DNA of 43,621 bases, taken from contig JANXYY010000006.1 in assembly GCA_025355805.1 (NCBI GenBank), positions 1 to 43,621 on the forward strand, in the 5' to 3' direction. The notes beneath the pieces are model-generated. The model saw only the letters and a program-made list of their open reading frames with translations, was not told where the DNA came from and did no database searches. The stretch is from Actinomycetes bacterium. GTDB taxonomy: Bacteria > Actinomycetota > Actinomycetes > Nanopelagicales > Nanopelagicaceae. Of this stretch, positions 27,191-36,392 are shown one piece after another. Made by a program: the position numbers and the translations under genes. How positions within the stretch are numbered: position 1 is the stretch's first letter; each line of letters begins with the position of its first letter.

Positions 27191-28459
27191 CTAGCTAGGG
27201 CGAGCTAAGAGAATTTGCGAGACGTTTAAGTATCGAGATCGGAATCCGGCTTCACTGTACGCCAAGTAGAGGCGCCACATGCGGCGAAAAGTTTCATCAA
27301 ATCCTAAGGCCTCGACGCGCTCTGCAGCTGAATCGAAGCGTTCACGCCATAGGCGCAACGTTTCTGCGTACTGAAATCCGAAAGCGTAATCCTCGATCAC
27401 TCGCATCGAAGTGTTCTTTTCTACATCTTCGCGGATACCACGCCGCGAAGGCAGAAATCCACCCGGAAATATGTACTTTTGAATCCACGTGTAAGTGTTC
27501 GCGGTGACCAGCATCCGCTCATGTGGCATCGTGATGGCCTGGATCCCAGCAAGGCCATTTGGCGCCAGATGTCGATCGATAGTTTGGTAGTACTCGACCC
27601 AGTGTTCTTTACCGACTGCTTCGATCATTTCAACGGATACGATCGCGTCGAACTGACCCTCGGCTTCTCGGTAGTCGCGGACTTGGACTTCGATCAACTC
27701 GCTTAAGCCTTCCGCGGCAATTCGATTCTCAACGTAGGCAGCCTGCTCTTTAGAGAGAGTCAAAGTTGTCACGTTTGCACCTCGTCTGGCGGCGCGGACT
27801 GCGAGTTCGCCCCAACCACTTCCAATTTCTAAAACGCGGCTTCCTGTCCCCACCCGGGTTCGGTCAAGTAATCGGTCGATCTTTCGACGAGATGCGTCGG
27901 CTAATTCATCCCACTCCGCGACCAAGATTGAACCGGGAATCGGTTCTTCTTCAGTGAAAAGTGCCGATGAATAAGTAAGCGTCTCATCCAGAAAAGTTTG
28001 GAATAGTTCGTTAGATAAGTCGTAGTGAGCTTCGATATTTTTGCGCGCGCTTTCAATTGTGTTTACGTGAGTCTCCGGGTGTCGAGGCAAGAAAACGGCA
28101 CGTAGCTTCGCCAACGCGGGTGGAACCAGATTTCCTAGACGTTCCGAGAATCGCCCTAAAGCGGCTGGCAAATCCTCTGAATCCCATTCGCCAGCCATAT
28201 AAGACTCGCCGAGCCCAATTAAGCCCGCATGGCCAAGACGGGTAAAAAAGGCCTTCGGATTATGAATTCGAATTGTTGGTGCCCCGGCCGCCGCGCGCCA
28301 GGCCGAATCTTTATCTCGATCAAGCAAAATGGTCACGCCTGATCTTGACGACGCGACTTTGAAGAGCCGTTCTGCGACGAATGTCCGAATATTTTCGCGT
28401 GGAATGTTGACCACATCTGGCCAAGTCATCGTCGAAGATTCGACCTGTTCGCTGCTCAT
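27191..28459 (-). CDS. Cyclopropane-fatty-acyl-phospholipid synthase-family SAM methyltransferase
   Basis: ARKNIEAHYDLSNELFQTFLDETLTYSSALF, VLEIGSGWGELAVRAARRGANVTTLTLSKEQAAYVE, YIFPGGFLPS. ATG 28459 overlaps the upstream TGA (ATGA). Confidence 0.93.
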   Translation of the reverse strand: MSSEQVESSTMTWPDVVNIPRENIRTFVAERLFKVASSRSGVTILLDRDKDSAWRAAAGAPTIRIHNPKAFFTRLGHAGLIGLGESYMAGEWDSEDLPAALGRFSERLGNLVPPALAKLRAVFLPRHPETHVNTIESARKNIEAHYDLSNELFQTFLDETLTYSSALFTEEEPIPGSILVAEWDELADASRRKIDRLLDRTRVGTGSRVLEIGSGWGELAVRAARRGANVTTLTLSKEQAAYVENRIAAEGLSELIEVQVRDYREAEGQFDAIVSVEMIEAVGKEHWVEYYQTIDRHLAPNGLAGIQAITMPHERMLVTANTYTWIQKYIFPGGFLPSRRGIREDVEKNTSMRVIEDYAFGFQYAETLRLWRERFDSAAERVEALGFDETFRRMWRLYLAYSEAGFRSRYLNVSQILLARPS

Positions 28460-29160
28460 GGACGGCTCACCACTTTTAATCCTTTTGCCCATAACCAAAC
28501 TCCATGCTTTCTAATTCGAATCCAAACGGGGATCGCCGGAATCAATTGCTTGGCGGCCGACCTAATGAGATTGGGGAAGTTCGCTGGGACACCGCTCCCA
28601 TAGAGCGAGGCGGTGAAGTCTTCCCGTCCCTCTCTCTTGAGCGTGATTTTGAGCTTCAAATCCGGTGCAGGGAATGGCAAGTTCAACTCGTAACTCCCCT
28701 CAACCTCATTGAATGGTGATACGTAGAACGCCTTAGGCAGCACAATTCTTCCGGCTTCGCCCGTCGAATTATCAATGAAGTATGCGTGTTCTCCGCCGTA
28801 GGTGTTGTGGACCTCAGCGATGGTGGCTTTGAGCGTTCCATTGTTGAAACACCAGAAAACGCTCAGTGGATTGAAAACGAGACCAAATGATCGTGGCATC
28901 GAGAGCATGAGGATTTGCGGTGAGGATCCCAGATCGATCCCACGCTCGGAAAGCAGCGTCCGAACATTCTCGGCGATGGGTTTGTTCGGATCTCCGAGAT
29001 GATCTGACGGCTTGAATTTAACTAGGAAGTTGAACCCAGGAAAGGTCGGTAGTTCCTCTACGTCTACAAGCCAGTGGATTGTTGAATAAGTGAAACCGTG
29101 TTGAAATGGATCTTTTCTCAGATGCGTCGTTTTTGCGAAGTAGATTGCGGGAATCACCAT
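28456..29160 (-). CDS. DUF1365 domain-containing protein
   Basis: HGFTYSTIHWLVDVEELP, LMLSMPRSFGLVFNPLSVFWCF, EVHNTYGGEHAYF, KAFYVSPFNEVEGSYELNL. Confidence 0.93.
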   Translation of the reverse strand: MVIPAIYFAKTTHLRKDPFQHGFTYSTIHWLVDVEELPTFPGFNFLVKFKPSDHLGDPNKPIAENVRTLLSERGIDLGSSPQILMLSMPRSFGLVFNPLSVFWCFNNGTLKATIAEVHNTYGGEHAYFIDNSTGEAGRIVLPKAFYVSPFNEVEGSYELNLPFPAPDLKLKITLKREGREDFTASLYGSGVPANFPNLIRSAAKQLIPAIPVWIRIRKHGVWLWAKGLKVVSRP

Positions 29161-30473
29161 CTCCCTCCAATCGCAATGGCGGCAGCGGCTCCGGATCGCG
29201 CCCCATCTTCATGAAATCCCCACCCGTGGTACGCGCCTGCGAACGCGATTAAAGGTGAATTGAGCGCTGCCAATTCTTTCTGTGCCGCAACAGCTTTCAA
29301 CGTGTAGATCGGGTGTTCATAGATCATTTCACTGATAACTAGCGACGGATCGAAGCGGTTGGGATCGACGAGATCAGAGTTAAGGGTTACGACGTGAGGC
29401 GTTTTACCACCAAGATTCATTAGGCGATTCATGTCGTAACTGACCACCACTCGCTCTGCGCTTGCGCCACATGTTGGAATCGCGTAATTCCAAGAGGCGC
29501 CGGCCCGCTTTGATTTTGGTAGGAGTGCAGGATTGCGATGGAGCGACGTCTGATTTTTGGAATAAGTAAAGGCAGATAAAACTTCTTCTTCTTTTGTTGT
29601 CGGATTGACGAGCATCTGCAGTGCCTGATCCGCGTGGGTTGCAATCACAACCTGATCGAAAAGTTCTAACTCTCCTGACGCGTAGCCAATTTCCACATCA
29701 TGTGTGCCCCGCTTGACCGAAACTACCGGCTGGCCGCTTCGTATCCGAGGCAGACCTTCGGCAATTTTGGAGACATATTGCTGAGAACCGCCAACAACGG
29801 TCCGCCACTTTGGCGAACCAGTCACGCTGAGCATCGCGTGGTTATTAAGAAAAGCAAATAGGTAGCTCGCTGGGTACTCCATGGCTTGGCTTTGGGAACA
29901 CGACCAAACCGAACTTATGAGCGGGACGATAAAATGGTGCTTAAAATAGTTCGAGTATTGTCCGTGCGAAAGAAACTCACCCAGTGAAATTTCGGCATCT
30001 TCAGACCTAGCCAAGAGTTTTTGCGCGGCACGATGGAAGCCTTTGATATCCACCAACATTTTAAGGAAGCGAAAATCTAGAAGTCTCCGTTTTCGAGCGA
30101 AGATCGCCTTGAATCCCGCACCGCCTGCGTATTCGAGACCACATTCCTCGCAAGAGATTGACATGCTCATCTGCGTTGCTTGGGTGAGGACTCCCAACTC
30201 CCTGAAGATCCTCATCAGCGTCGGGTAATTGGCTTCGTTGTGGACGATGAAACCTGAGTCCACGTTCACGGGTTCTAGGGTCAATGGATCGATCAGCTCG
30301 TGAGTGTGGGCATGACCGCCAAGACGCGAGTCCGCTTCGATCAAGGTCACATCGCAGGTTCTTTGGAGAATGTAGGCAGAGGTCAGACCCGCAACACCAC
30401 TCCCGATGACGGCGACCTTAGATCGCACCCCTTCGAGCCTCTGAGCAGGCGGGTTAGAACTTTCTTTGGACAC
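29154..30473 (-). CDS. FAD-dependent amine-oxidase-like oxidoreductase
   Basis: KVAVIGSGVAGLTSAYILQRTCDVTLIEADSRLGGHAHTH and VDSGFIVHNEANYPTLMRIFRELGV; start placed at GTG 30473 (VSKESSNPP). Confidence 0.92.
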   Translation of the reverse strand: MSKESSNPPAQRLEGVRSKVAVIGSGVAGLTSAYILQRTCDVTLIEADSRLGGHAHTHELIDPLTLEPVNVDSGFIVHNEANYPTLMRIFRELGVLTQATQMSMSISCEECGLEYAGGAGFKAIFARKRRLLDFRFLKMLVDIKGFHRAAQKLLARSEDAEISLGEFLSHGQYSNYFKHHFIVPLISSVWSCSQSQAMEYPASYLFAFLNNHAMLSVTGSPKWRTVVGGSQQYVSKIAEGLPRIRSGQPVVSVKRGTHDVEIGYASGELELFDQVVIATHADQALQMLVNPTTKEEEVLSAFTYSKNQTSLHRNPALLPKSKRAGASWNYAIPTCGASAERVVVSYDMNRLMNLGGKTPHVVTLNSDLVDPNRFDPSLVISEMIYEHPIYTLKAVAAQKELAALNSPLIAFAGAYHGWGFHEDGARSGAAAAIAIGGRW

Positions 30474-30556
30474 ACGATAAAGATACGTCCGAGAGTGCCT
30501 GGCTGCATCTTCTGCTAAAAGTGGTAGATGCGAATGGATTGCAATAACCTTCCTGC

Positions 30557-31720
30557 GTGACCGCCGCCCTCCAACCGGCAACTGCGCGCCCAAGCCTGCG
30601 CCACGCCCTCAGATTTGACCGGCACGAACTGCCAGCCCTTTTTGGTGTTCTTGGTTTCGTTCTTCTCCTACACGTCCTCGGTTGGGGTTTATTTATTTAT
30701 TACAATTCTCAGCCATCATTTCACGCGCTGACGGATGCCCATGGCGCCCTCATTTACGCCGGCGCGGGTGCTTTGGCCTACGGCTTCGGGCTTCGCCACG
30801 CCTTTGACGCGGATCACATTTCGGCCATTGATGACACGACCAGACTGATGCTAGCCAAAGGCAAGAAGCCGCTTGGAGTTGGCCTCTTTTTCTCACTCGG
30901 CCATTCTTCGATCGTTTTGGCAATGTCGGTGGCCGTGGCATTTGCGGCGAAGAAGGCGATCGAATTTCAAGCCTCATACGCCGATCTCGGTAGCACGATC
31001 GGGGCAAGCGTTTCTGGGTTTTTCCTCTACTTGGTGGGAATTTTGAACCTGATCATTTTGGTCGGGATTATAAAAGTGTGGCGTCAAGCCAAGAGTGGAA
31101 AATTTTCACATGAGCACCTGGACCAGATGCTCAACGATCGTGGCTTAGTCAAGCGCTTGTTTAAAGGAAAATTCGCAAGAGGCTTCGATCATTCTTGGCA
31201 GCTCTACCCCATCGGGCTGCTCTTCGGTCTAGGTTTTGACACTGCAACTGAAGTCGCACTGCTTGCCCTCTCGGCCACAGCTGCCGTTGGAACGGTCGGC
31301 GGTTCATTGCCGCCTTTGGCGATTATTGCTCTTCCCTTGATTTTTGCAGCTGGGATGTCACTCATGGATTCGCTCGACGGTATCTTTATGACCAAGGCAT
31401 ATTCATGGGCCTTTACCAGTCCATTGCGCAAGATCTACTACAACTTGACCACAACGGGTCTATCGATCTTCGTGGCCCTGGTAATCGGCACCATTGAGTT
31501 AGTTAGCGTTTTGGCTAGTAAAACCTCGCTCGGGGCGCACGAGCCCTTCAAGCGCATCGCGGCAATTAACCTCGGTTCGATGGGGTTCTTTATCGTCGCC
31601 TCATTTGTCGGGGCCTGGGTGCTGTCCGTCACAATCTGGAAGATTCGTAAGTACGAGACGCGCTTTGCTTCTGGAATCTCAGAAACCTCGCATGAGCATT
31701 CGGAAATGCATTTGAAATAG
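30557..31720 (+). CDS. HoxN/HupN/NixA (NiCoT) family nickel/cobalt transporter
   Basis: RHAFDADHISAIDDTTRLM, FSLGHSSIV and LGFDTATEVALLALS signatures. Confidence 0.95.
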   Translation: MTAALQPATARPSLRHALRFDRHELPALFGVLGFVLLLHVLGWGLFIYYNSQPSFHALTDAHGALIYAGAGALAYGFGLRHAFDADHISAIDDTTRLMLAKGKKPLGVGLFFSLGHSSIVLAMSVAVAFAAKKAIEFQASYADLGSTIGASVSGFFLYLVGILNLIILVGIIKVWRQAKSGKFSHEHLDQMLNDRGLVKRLFKGKFARGFDHSWQLYPIGLLFGLGFDTATEVALLALSATAAVGTVGGSLPPLAIIALPLIFAAGMSLMDSLDGIFMTKAYSWAFTSPLRKIYYNLTTTGLSIFVALVIGTIELVSVLASKTSLGAHEPFKRIAAINLGSMGFFIVASFVGAWVLSVTIWKIRKYETRFASGISETSHEHSEMHLK

Positions 31721-31775
31721 TTGGTGGTTTTTGGGTTAGGGTGGGATTACCAACGATCACAATGAGGTCATCGTT

Positions 31776-33026
31776 ATGCCTGCAGTGCCTGTCGAAAACC
31801 CACTTACTACCGCGCTCTCCGAATTGCGGAAGGCGGTTGAACATCTGGGCCTACCTGAAGACGAGTGGACAACGCTGTCAACGCCGCGCCGCATATTGGA
31901 AGTCGCGGTTCCACTTAGACGAGACAATGAATCAGTCGAAATGTTTAAGGGTTATCGCGTGCAGTACTCCACCACGCGAGGTCCATCTAAGGGCGGAGTT
32001 CGTTTCCATCCGGATGTTGATCTTGACGAGACAATTGCACTGGCGATGTTGATGACCTGGAAGTGTGCGCTCACTAATCTGCCATTCGGCGGCGCCAAAG
32101 GCGCGGTTGCAGTTGATAGTAAAAAACTTTCTCTGCGTGAAAATGAACGCCTCACGAGACGCTACACAAGTGAAATCCTGCCGATCATTGGTCCAGAGCG
32201 TGACATTCCAGCACCCGATGTCGGCACTGATGATCGCAACATGGCCTGGATGATGGACACGTATTCGGTCAATGCCGGATATTCGGTTCCGGGTGTTGTG
32301 ACGGGCAAGCCGTTGGTTTTGGGCGGATCGCTCGGGCGCAATTCGGCAACTGGCGATGGTGTCGCGATTGCAGCTCGCGAGGCGTTACTGGCGAAGGGGA
32401 TACCCGTAGAGGGCGCTACCGTTGCAATCCAAGGTTTTGGAAAAGTGGGGTACTGGGCCGCCATCGCAGTAGAGAAAATGGGCATGAAAGTCATCGCTGT
32501 GAGCGATGTTGAAGGTGGCGTCACTGGCTTTAACTCACTGGATGACGTATTCAGCCATCTGCAATCCACCGGTTCGGTAGTCAATACACCTGGCGTGGAT
32601 CGGATTACGCAGACTGAATTGCTGCATCTAGACGTTGATGTTTTAATCCCTGCCGCACTTTCCGATTCGCTGACGGCAGCCACTGCACCTGGGGTTAAGG
32701 CTCGGGTCGTCGTTGAAGGGGCCAATGCCCCAACTACTCCTGAGGGAGATGCGGCCCTAGCCGACAACGGCGTCCTCGTCGTGCCTGACATTCTGGCGAA
32801 TAGTGGCGGGGTTGTTGTCTCCTATTTCGAGTGGGTCCAAGACAATCAGGTCTATTTTTGGACCGAGGCTGAAATCGCTGAGCGATTAAATACGCTGATG
32901 TTAAAGGCTATTTTCGAGGTCAGGGAGTACTCTGCCAAACATGGAATTACCTGGCGCGAAGCGGCGAATGCAATCGGCGTTGGCCGAGTCGCCGAAGCAC
33001 ACCGACTGCGAGGGCTCTACCCTTGA
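31776..33026 (+). CDS. Glu/Leu/Phe/Val dehydrogenase (glutamate dehydrogenase-like)
   Basis: YSTTRGPSKGGVRFHPDV, MTWKCALTNLPFGGAKGAV, DVGTDDRNMAWMMDTY, AIQGFGKVGYWAA. Confidence 0.95.
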   Translation: MPAVPVENPLTTALSELRKAVEHLGLPEDEWTTLSTPRRILEVAVPLRRDNESVEMFKGYRVQYSTTRGPSKGGVRFHPDVDLDETIALAMLMTWKCALTNLPFGGAKGAVAVDSKKLSLRENERLTRRYTSEILPIIGPERDIPAPDVGTDDRNMAWMMDTYSVNAGYSVPGVVTGKPLVLGGSLGRNSATGDGVAIAAREALLAKGIPVEGATVAIQGFGKVGYWAAIAVEKMGMKVIAVSDVEGGVTGFNSLDDVFSHLQSTGSVVNTPGVDRITQTELLHLDVDVLIPAALSDSLTAATAPGVKARVVVEGANAPTTPEGDAALADNGVLVVPDILANSGGVVVSYFEWVQDNQVYFWTEAEIAERLNTLMLKAIFEVREYSAKHGITWREAANAIGVGRVAEAHRLRGLYP

Positions 33027-34546
33027 GTAGTCGGATCAGCGTTGCTAGCATCCTTGCCGAAAGCGCCAGACGCTACCCGGCTCACGACGCGCTTGTTCTT
33101 GGCGACGTTCGAATCTCATATTCCGTGGCGTGGGAACAGGCTCGTCGCTATGCAGCCGTTCTGCGAGATCGCGGGATCAATCCGGGAGATCGCGTCGCAA
33201 TTTTGATTCCAAACGTTCCGCAATTCGCATTCGCGTATTACGGCATCCTTGCCCTCGGTGCCTGCGTGGTACCGATCCACTCGTTACTGAAGAGTGAAGA
33301 GATCGCCTACGCGTTGAAGGACTCTGATGCCAAGATGTTGATTGCCGCGGCACCCCTGATTGGCGAAGGGCTCCCCGCAGCTCTGGAAGTTGGAGTCGAT
33401 ATTCTTTCGGTTCTCGATGGAGGACCAAGCGAGGTATTGCGCCTTGAAGCACTCGCAGCTGCCATATCACCGATCGAAACTTATTTGTCTCGCAAGCCAG
33501 AAGATGAAGCGGTAGTGCTTTACACCTCTGGCACCACAGGTAAACCCAAGGGTGCAGTGCTTACGCATAACAACATTCTTTGGAATGTGCAGACAATCGC
33601 ATTCGACACAATTGAACTCAAGCACGAAGATGTCTTGATCGGTGCACTTCCACTCTTCCATTCCTTCGGCCAGACCGTTGTTTTGAACGGCGGTTTTAGA
33701 GTCGGCGCCACCATTGCATTGGTGCCAAGGTTCGAAGCCGGTGCCGTCCTAGACCTATTGATGAAAGAGAAGGTAACGGTCTTCGTTGGGGTCCCAACCA
33801 TGTTCATCGGCTTGCTCGAAGCCGCTAAGTCAAATTCGATTCGACCACCCCTGCGAATTGCTGTGAGCGGGGGTTCGGCTTTGCCTGTAACGATCATCGA
33901 AAAAGTAAAAGACGTTTTCGAAATTGATATTTTTGAAGGGTATGGACTGTCAGAGACTTCGCCAGTGGCCACTTTTAATCAGGCGCGCTACGGACGTAAG
34001 CCCGGCACAGTGGGATGCGCAATTTGGGGTGTCGACGTAGAAATCGCGGACATCGAAGTCCTTGAGCGGATTGATTTCATGCCAACGGGAGAACGTGGTG
34101 AAATCGTCATCCGCGGGCACAATATATTCAGCGGATATTTAAACAGACCAGAAGCGACCGCCGAAGCGGTTATCGATGGTTGGTTCAGATCAGGTGATGT
34201 TGGAATTAAGGACGAAGATGGCTTCATCAGCATCGTCGATCGGACTAAGGACATGATCATTCGCGGCGGATTTAACGTATATCCGCGCGAGGTAGAAGAG
34301 GTCGTTAATCGATATCCTGGAGTTAAACAAGTCGCGGTCATCGGTATACCCGACGATGTTCATGGCGAAGAAATTGTTGCGGTGGTCGTTGCCGATGAGG
34401 GCGTAGACGCCGACGAAGTGCGTGAGTGGACTAAAGGCCACATCGGTAGTCACAAGTACCCACGTCGGATCGAATTTGTTGACGAGTTACCTTTAGGACC
34501 AAGTGGGAAAGTTTTGAAGCGAGTATTGGTGGAGCGATTCTCCTAG
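33023..34546 (+). CDS. Acyl-CoA synthetase (AMP-dependent synthetase/ligase)
   Basis: VVLYTSGTTGKPKGAVLTHNN, EGYGLSETSPVATFN, GWFRSGDVGIKDEDGF, DRTKDMIIRGGFNVYPREVEEV; TTG start coupled to the upstream stop. Confidence 0.95.
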   Translation: MSSRISVASILAESARRYPAHDALVLGDVRISYSVAWEQARRYAAVLRDRGINPGDRVAILIPNVPQFAFAYYGILALGACVVPIHSLLKSEEIAYALKDSDAKMLIAAAPLIGEGLPAALEVGVDILSVLDGGPSEVLRLEALAAAISPIETYLSRKPEDEAVVLYTSGTTGKPKGAVLTHNNILWNVQTIAFDTIELKHEDVLIGALPLFHSFGQTVVLNGGFRVGATIALVPRFEAGAVLDLLMKEKVTVFVGVPTMFIGLLEAAKSNSIRPPLRIAVSGGSALPVTIIEKVKDVFEIDIFEGYGLSETSPVATFNQARYGRKPGTVGCAIWGVDVEIADIEVLERIDFMPTGERGEIVIRGHNIFSGYLNRPEATAEAVIDGWFRSGDVGIKDEDGFISIVDRTKDMIIRGGFNVYPREVEEVVNRYPGVKQVAVIGIPDDVHGEEIVAVVVADEGVDADEVREWTKGHIGSHKYPRRIEFVDELPLGPSGKVLKRVLVERFS

Positions 34547-35304
34547 AGGGTTGCTAGATCGATCACTTCGCCCTTTCCGGTTGCCACCTCGACTACCAGA
34601 AGTGATCCGCTGGGTAACTTAATCCCGTTTTTATCGCTGACGCCAGATGACCAGGCTGTTGTAATGCCACCGGCATCTGTCCAATTTAAGTCATAGTAAT
34701 CCCGGTCAGTTCCAGCGGGACGACGTTCTTCGCGATGTTGGCTCAGTACATAAAGGTGCGAGCCAGTTAGTGCAAGGGAGTTGATTGAAGAATAGTTGAA
34801 TGGTTCGACATTTCGGACCGTCTTGGCGAAAGCGGTCACTAAATCACCGCCAGAATGGCGTGCCTGCGTGATCAGCGCTGCAAAGAAGCGCTCAGAGTCG
34901 GTATCTCCTTCGAGTTCCGCGAGCAGGTCTTCATCAATTAGTTCATCAAGTTTGGGCCCTCGGGGGATGCCCCCATTGTGTGCGAAGGCAATTGCACCGT
35001 CAGGTCCTTCTTTGAGAAATGGGTGCGTATTGGGGATACAAACCTGCATCGCCTCTGTAGCCCAGCGTAAGTGAACGATTGCCGCACGACTTCCTACTGT
35101 TGTTGCCGAAGTACGGAAAGTCCCACTTTCAAATGCCGGCAATTCATCCCGTATGAGTCGAACAGAACCATCATCTTCTTGCCAGGCGATACCCCAACCG
35201 TCGCGATGCAATTCACTCAATTTGACGAGGTTATCGCGGTCGGTTCCAAGAGCTTCGTCGAGAGTTAGTGCGGCGGGTGCTGACCAAGCAAAGAGACGAC
35301 ACAT
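34543..35304 (-). CDS. Class II glutamine amidotransferase (YafJ/EgtC-like)
   Basis: MCRLFAWSAPAALTLDEAL (Cys2 nucleophile), HRDGWGIAWQED, HLRWATEAMQVCIPNTHPF, FAHNGGI. Start placed at the ATG giving MCRLF. Confidence 0.92.
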   Translation of the reverse strand: MCRLFAWSAPAALTLDEALGTDRDNLVKLSELHRDGWGIAWQEDDGSVRLIRDELPAFESGTFRTSATTVGSRAAIVHLRWATEAMQVCIPNTHPFLKEGPDGAIAFAHNGGIPRGPKLDELIDEDLLAELEGDTDSERFFAALITQARHSGGDLVTAFAKTVRNVEPFNYSSINSLALTGSHLYVLSQHREERRPAGTDRDYYDLNWTDAGGITTAWSSGVSDKNGIKLPSGSLLVVEVATGKGEVIDLATL

Positions 35305-35311
35305 GTCCTCT

Positions 35312-35328
35312 ATCTTAGGCGCTAACCT
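35312..35328. promoter_or_regulatory. Divergent leaderless-type promoter pair between the GATase gene and deoD
   Basis: TAACCT at 35323-35328, 6 nt before ATG 35335 (+). TAAGAT (minus strand, 35317-35312), 7 nt before ATG 35304 (-). Whole intergenic gap is 30 bp. Confidence 0.5.
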
Positions 35329-35334
35329 CGGGGT

Positions 35335-36039
35335 ATGAGTCTTCACATAGGAGCTGAAAATGGCGAAATTGCTGATCGAGTTCTCCTTCCAGGGGATCCG
35401 CTCAGGGCCGAGTGGATCGCAAAGAAATTTCTGAAAGACCCAATCTGTTATTCACGAATCCGAAATATGTTTGGATTCACCGGCAGTTTCCGGGGTCAGC
35501 GGGTTTCAATCCAAGGCAGCGGCATGGGCGCTCCTTCCATCTCGCTCTACCTTCACGAACTCTTTGTTGATTACAACGTACAAATCGCGATCAGGGTGGG
35601 CACTTGCGGTGCAATCCAAGAATCGCTTCGACCGCGTGACTTGATTTTAGCTATAACTGCTTCAACTGACTCTGCCATCAATCGTCGGGCGCTCAACGGA
35701 TTAGACCTCGCGCCCAACGCCGATTTCGGCCTTCTATCTTGCGCGGTTACGGAAGCCAAGCAGCGCGGTTTAAGTCATGTCGTTGGTGGTGTGGCGTCGA
35801 TGGATTTGTTTTATGACACCACCGATGCTCTTGACCGATTTAAAGAGTATGGAGTTCTTGGGCTTGAGATGGAGACGAGTGCTCTTTACTCCCTAGCCTT
35901 AAGGCACCGACGCCGGGCACTTTCGATTCTCACCGTTAGCGATCAGATTCTTACGGGCGAGAAATTATCGGCAGAGGACCGAGAAAATAGTTTGGCTGAC
36001 ATGGCGGAATTGGCGCTGATGACGGCGATCTCAGCCTAA
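35335..36039 (+). CDS. deoD: DeoD-type purine-nucleoside phosphorylase
   Basis: LPGDPLRAEWIAKKFL, GMGAPSISLYLHEL, RVGTCGAIQ, LGLEMETSALYSLA, LTVSDQILTGE. Confidence 0.96.
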   Translation: MSLHIGAENGEIADRVLLPGDPLRAEWIAKKFLKDPICYSRIRNMFGFTGSFRGQRVSIQGSGMGAPSISLYLHELFVDYNVQIAIRVGTCGAIQESLRPRDLILAITASTDSAINRRALNGLDLAPNADFGLLSCAVTEAKQRGLSHVVGGVASMDLFYDTTDALDRFKEYGVLGLEMETSALYSLALRHRRRALSILTVSDQILTGEKLSAEDRENSLADMAELALMTAISA

Positions 36040-36392
36040 CTAGTTTGAATGTTTTTGTTCACCCGTCGCACAATTTTTTCGGATTCATCGCAAGACACAA
36101 TCAGTCGATCAAAGGTTTCATCGCGCAAATAGACCACAACGGCATTCCGGTTCTGGTAGATCGCGCAGAAATCTTTTTTCTTCTTTGCCCTCAGCGTGCC
36201 CAACCTAATAAAACGGCGAATTCCAAGTCCGGGTGCAGGGATCCCACGCAGGATTCGCCATGGCTTCTCTGCAATTTCTGCCTTTATGACGTGGCTGAAA
36301 GGAACCCGAATATCCGCGTGAATTGCACCGAGTTGTTCCCATCCGCTCAAACTTAGATGAAGACCCTCCCGACTTATCAAGAGCCTTGCCAT
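36036..36392 (-). CDS. Conserved small hypothetical protein (possible PH-like fold)
   Basis: 118-aa ORF filling the gap between deoD and an MFS gene; codon-consistent, stop overlaps deoD stop, coupled to the upstream ORF. Confidence 0.7.
   Translation of the reverse strand: MARLLISREGLHLSLSGWEQLGAIHADIRVPFSHVIKAEIAEKPWRILRGIPAPGLGIRRFIRLGTLRAKKKKDFCAIYQNRNAVVVYLRDETFDRLIVSCDESEKIVRRVNKNIQTS

Noticed and set aside
32162-32791. 209-aa antisense ORF, plus others such as 2612..3142 (-) and 1173..1643 (-)
   Set aside because: They lie wholly or largely antisense to well-supported genes, have low-complexity Ser/Thr/Arg-rich translations and show no recognisable domain.
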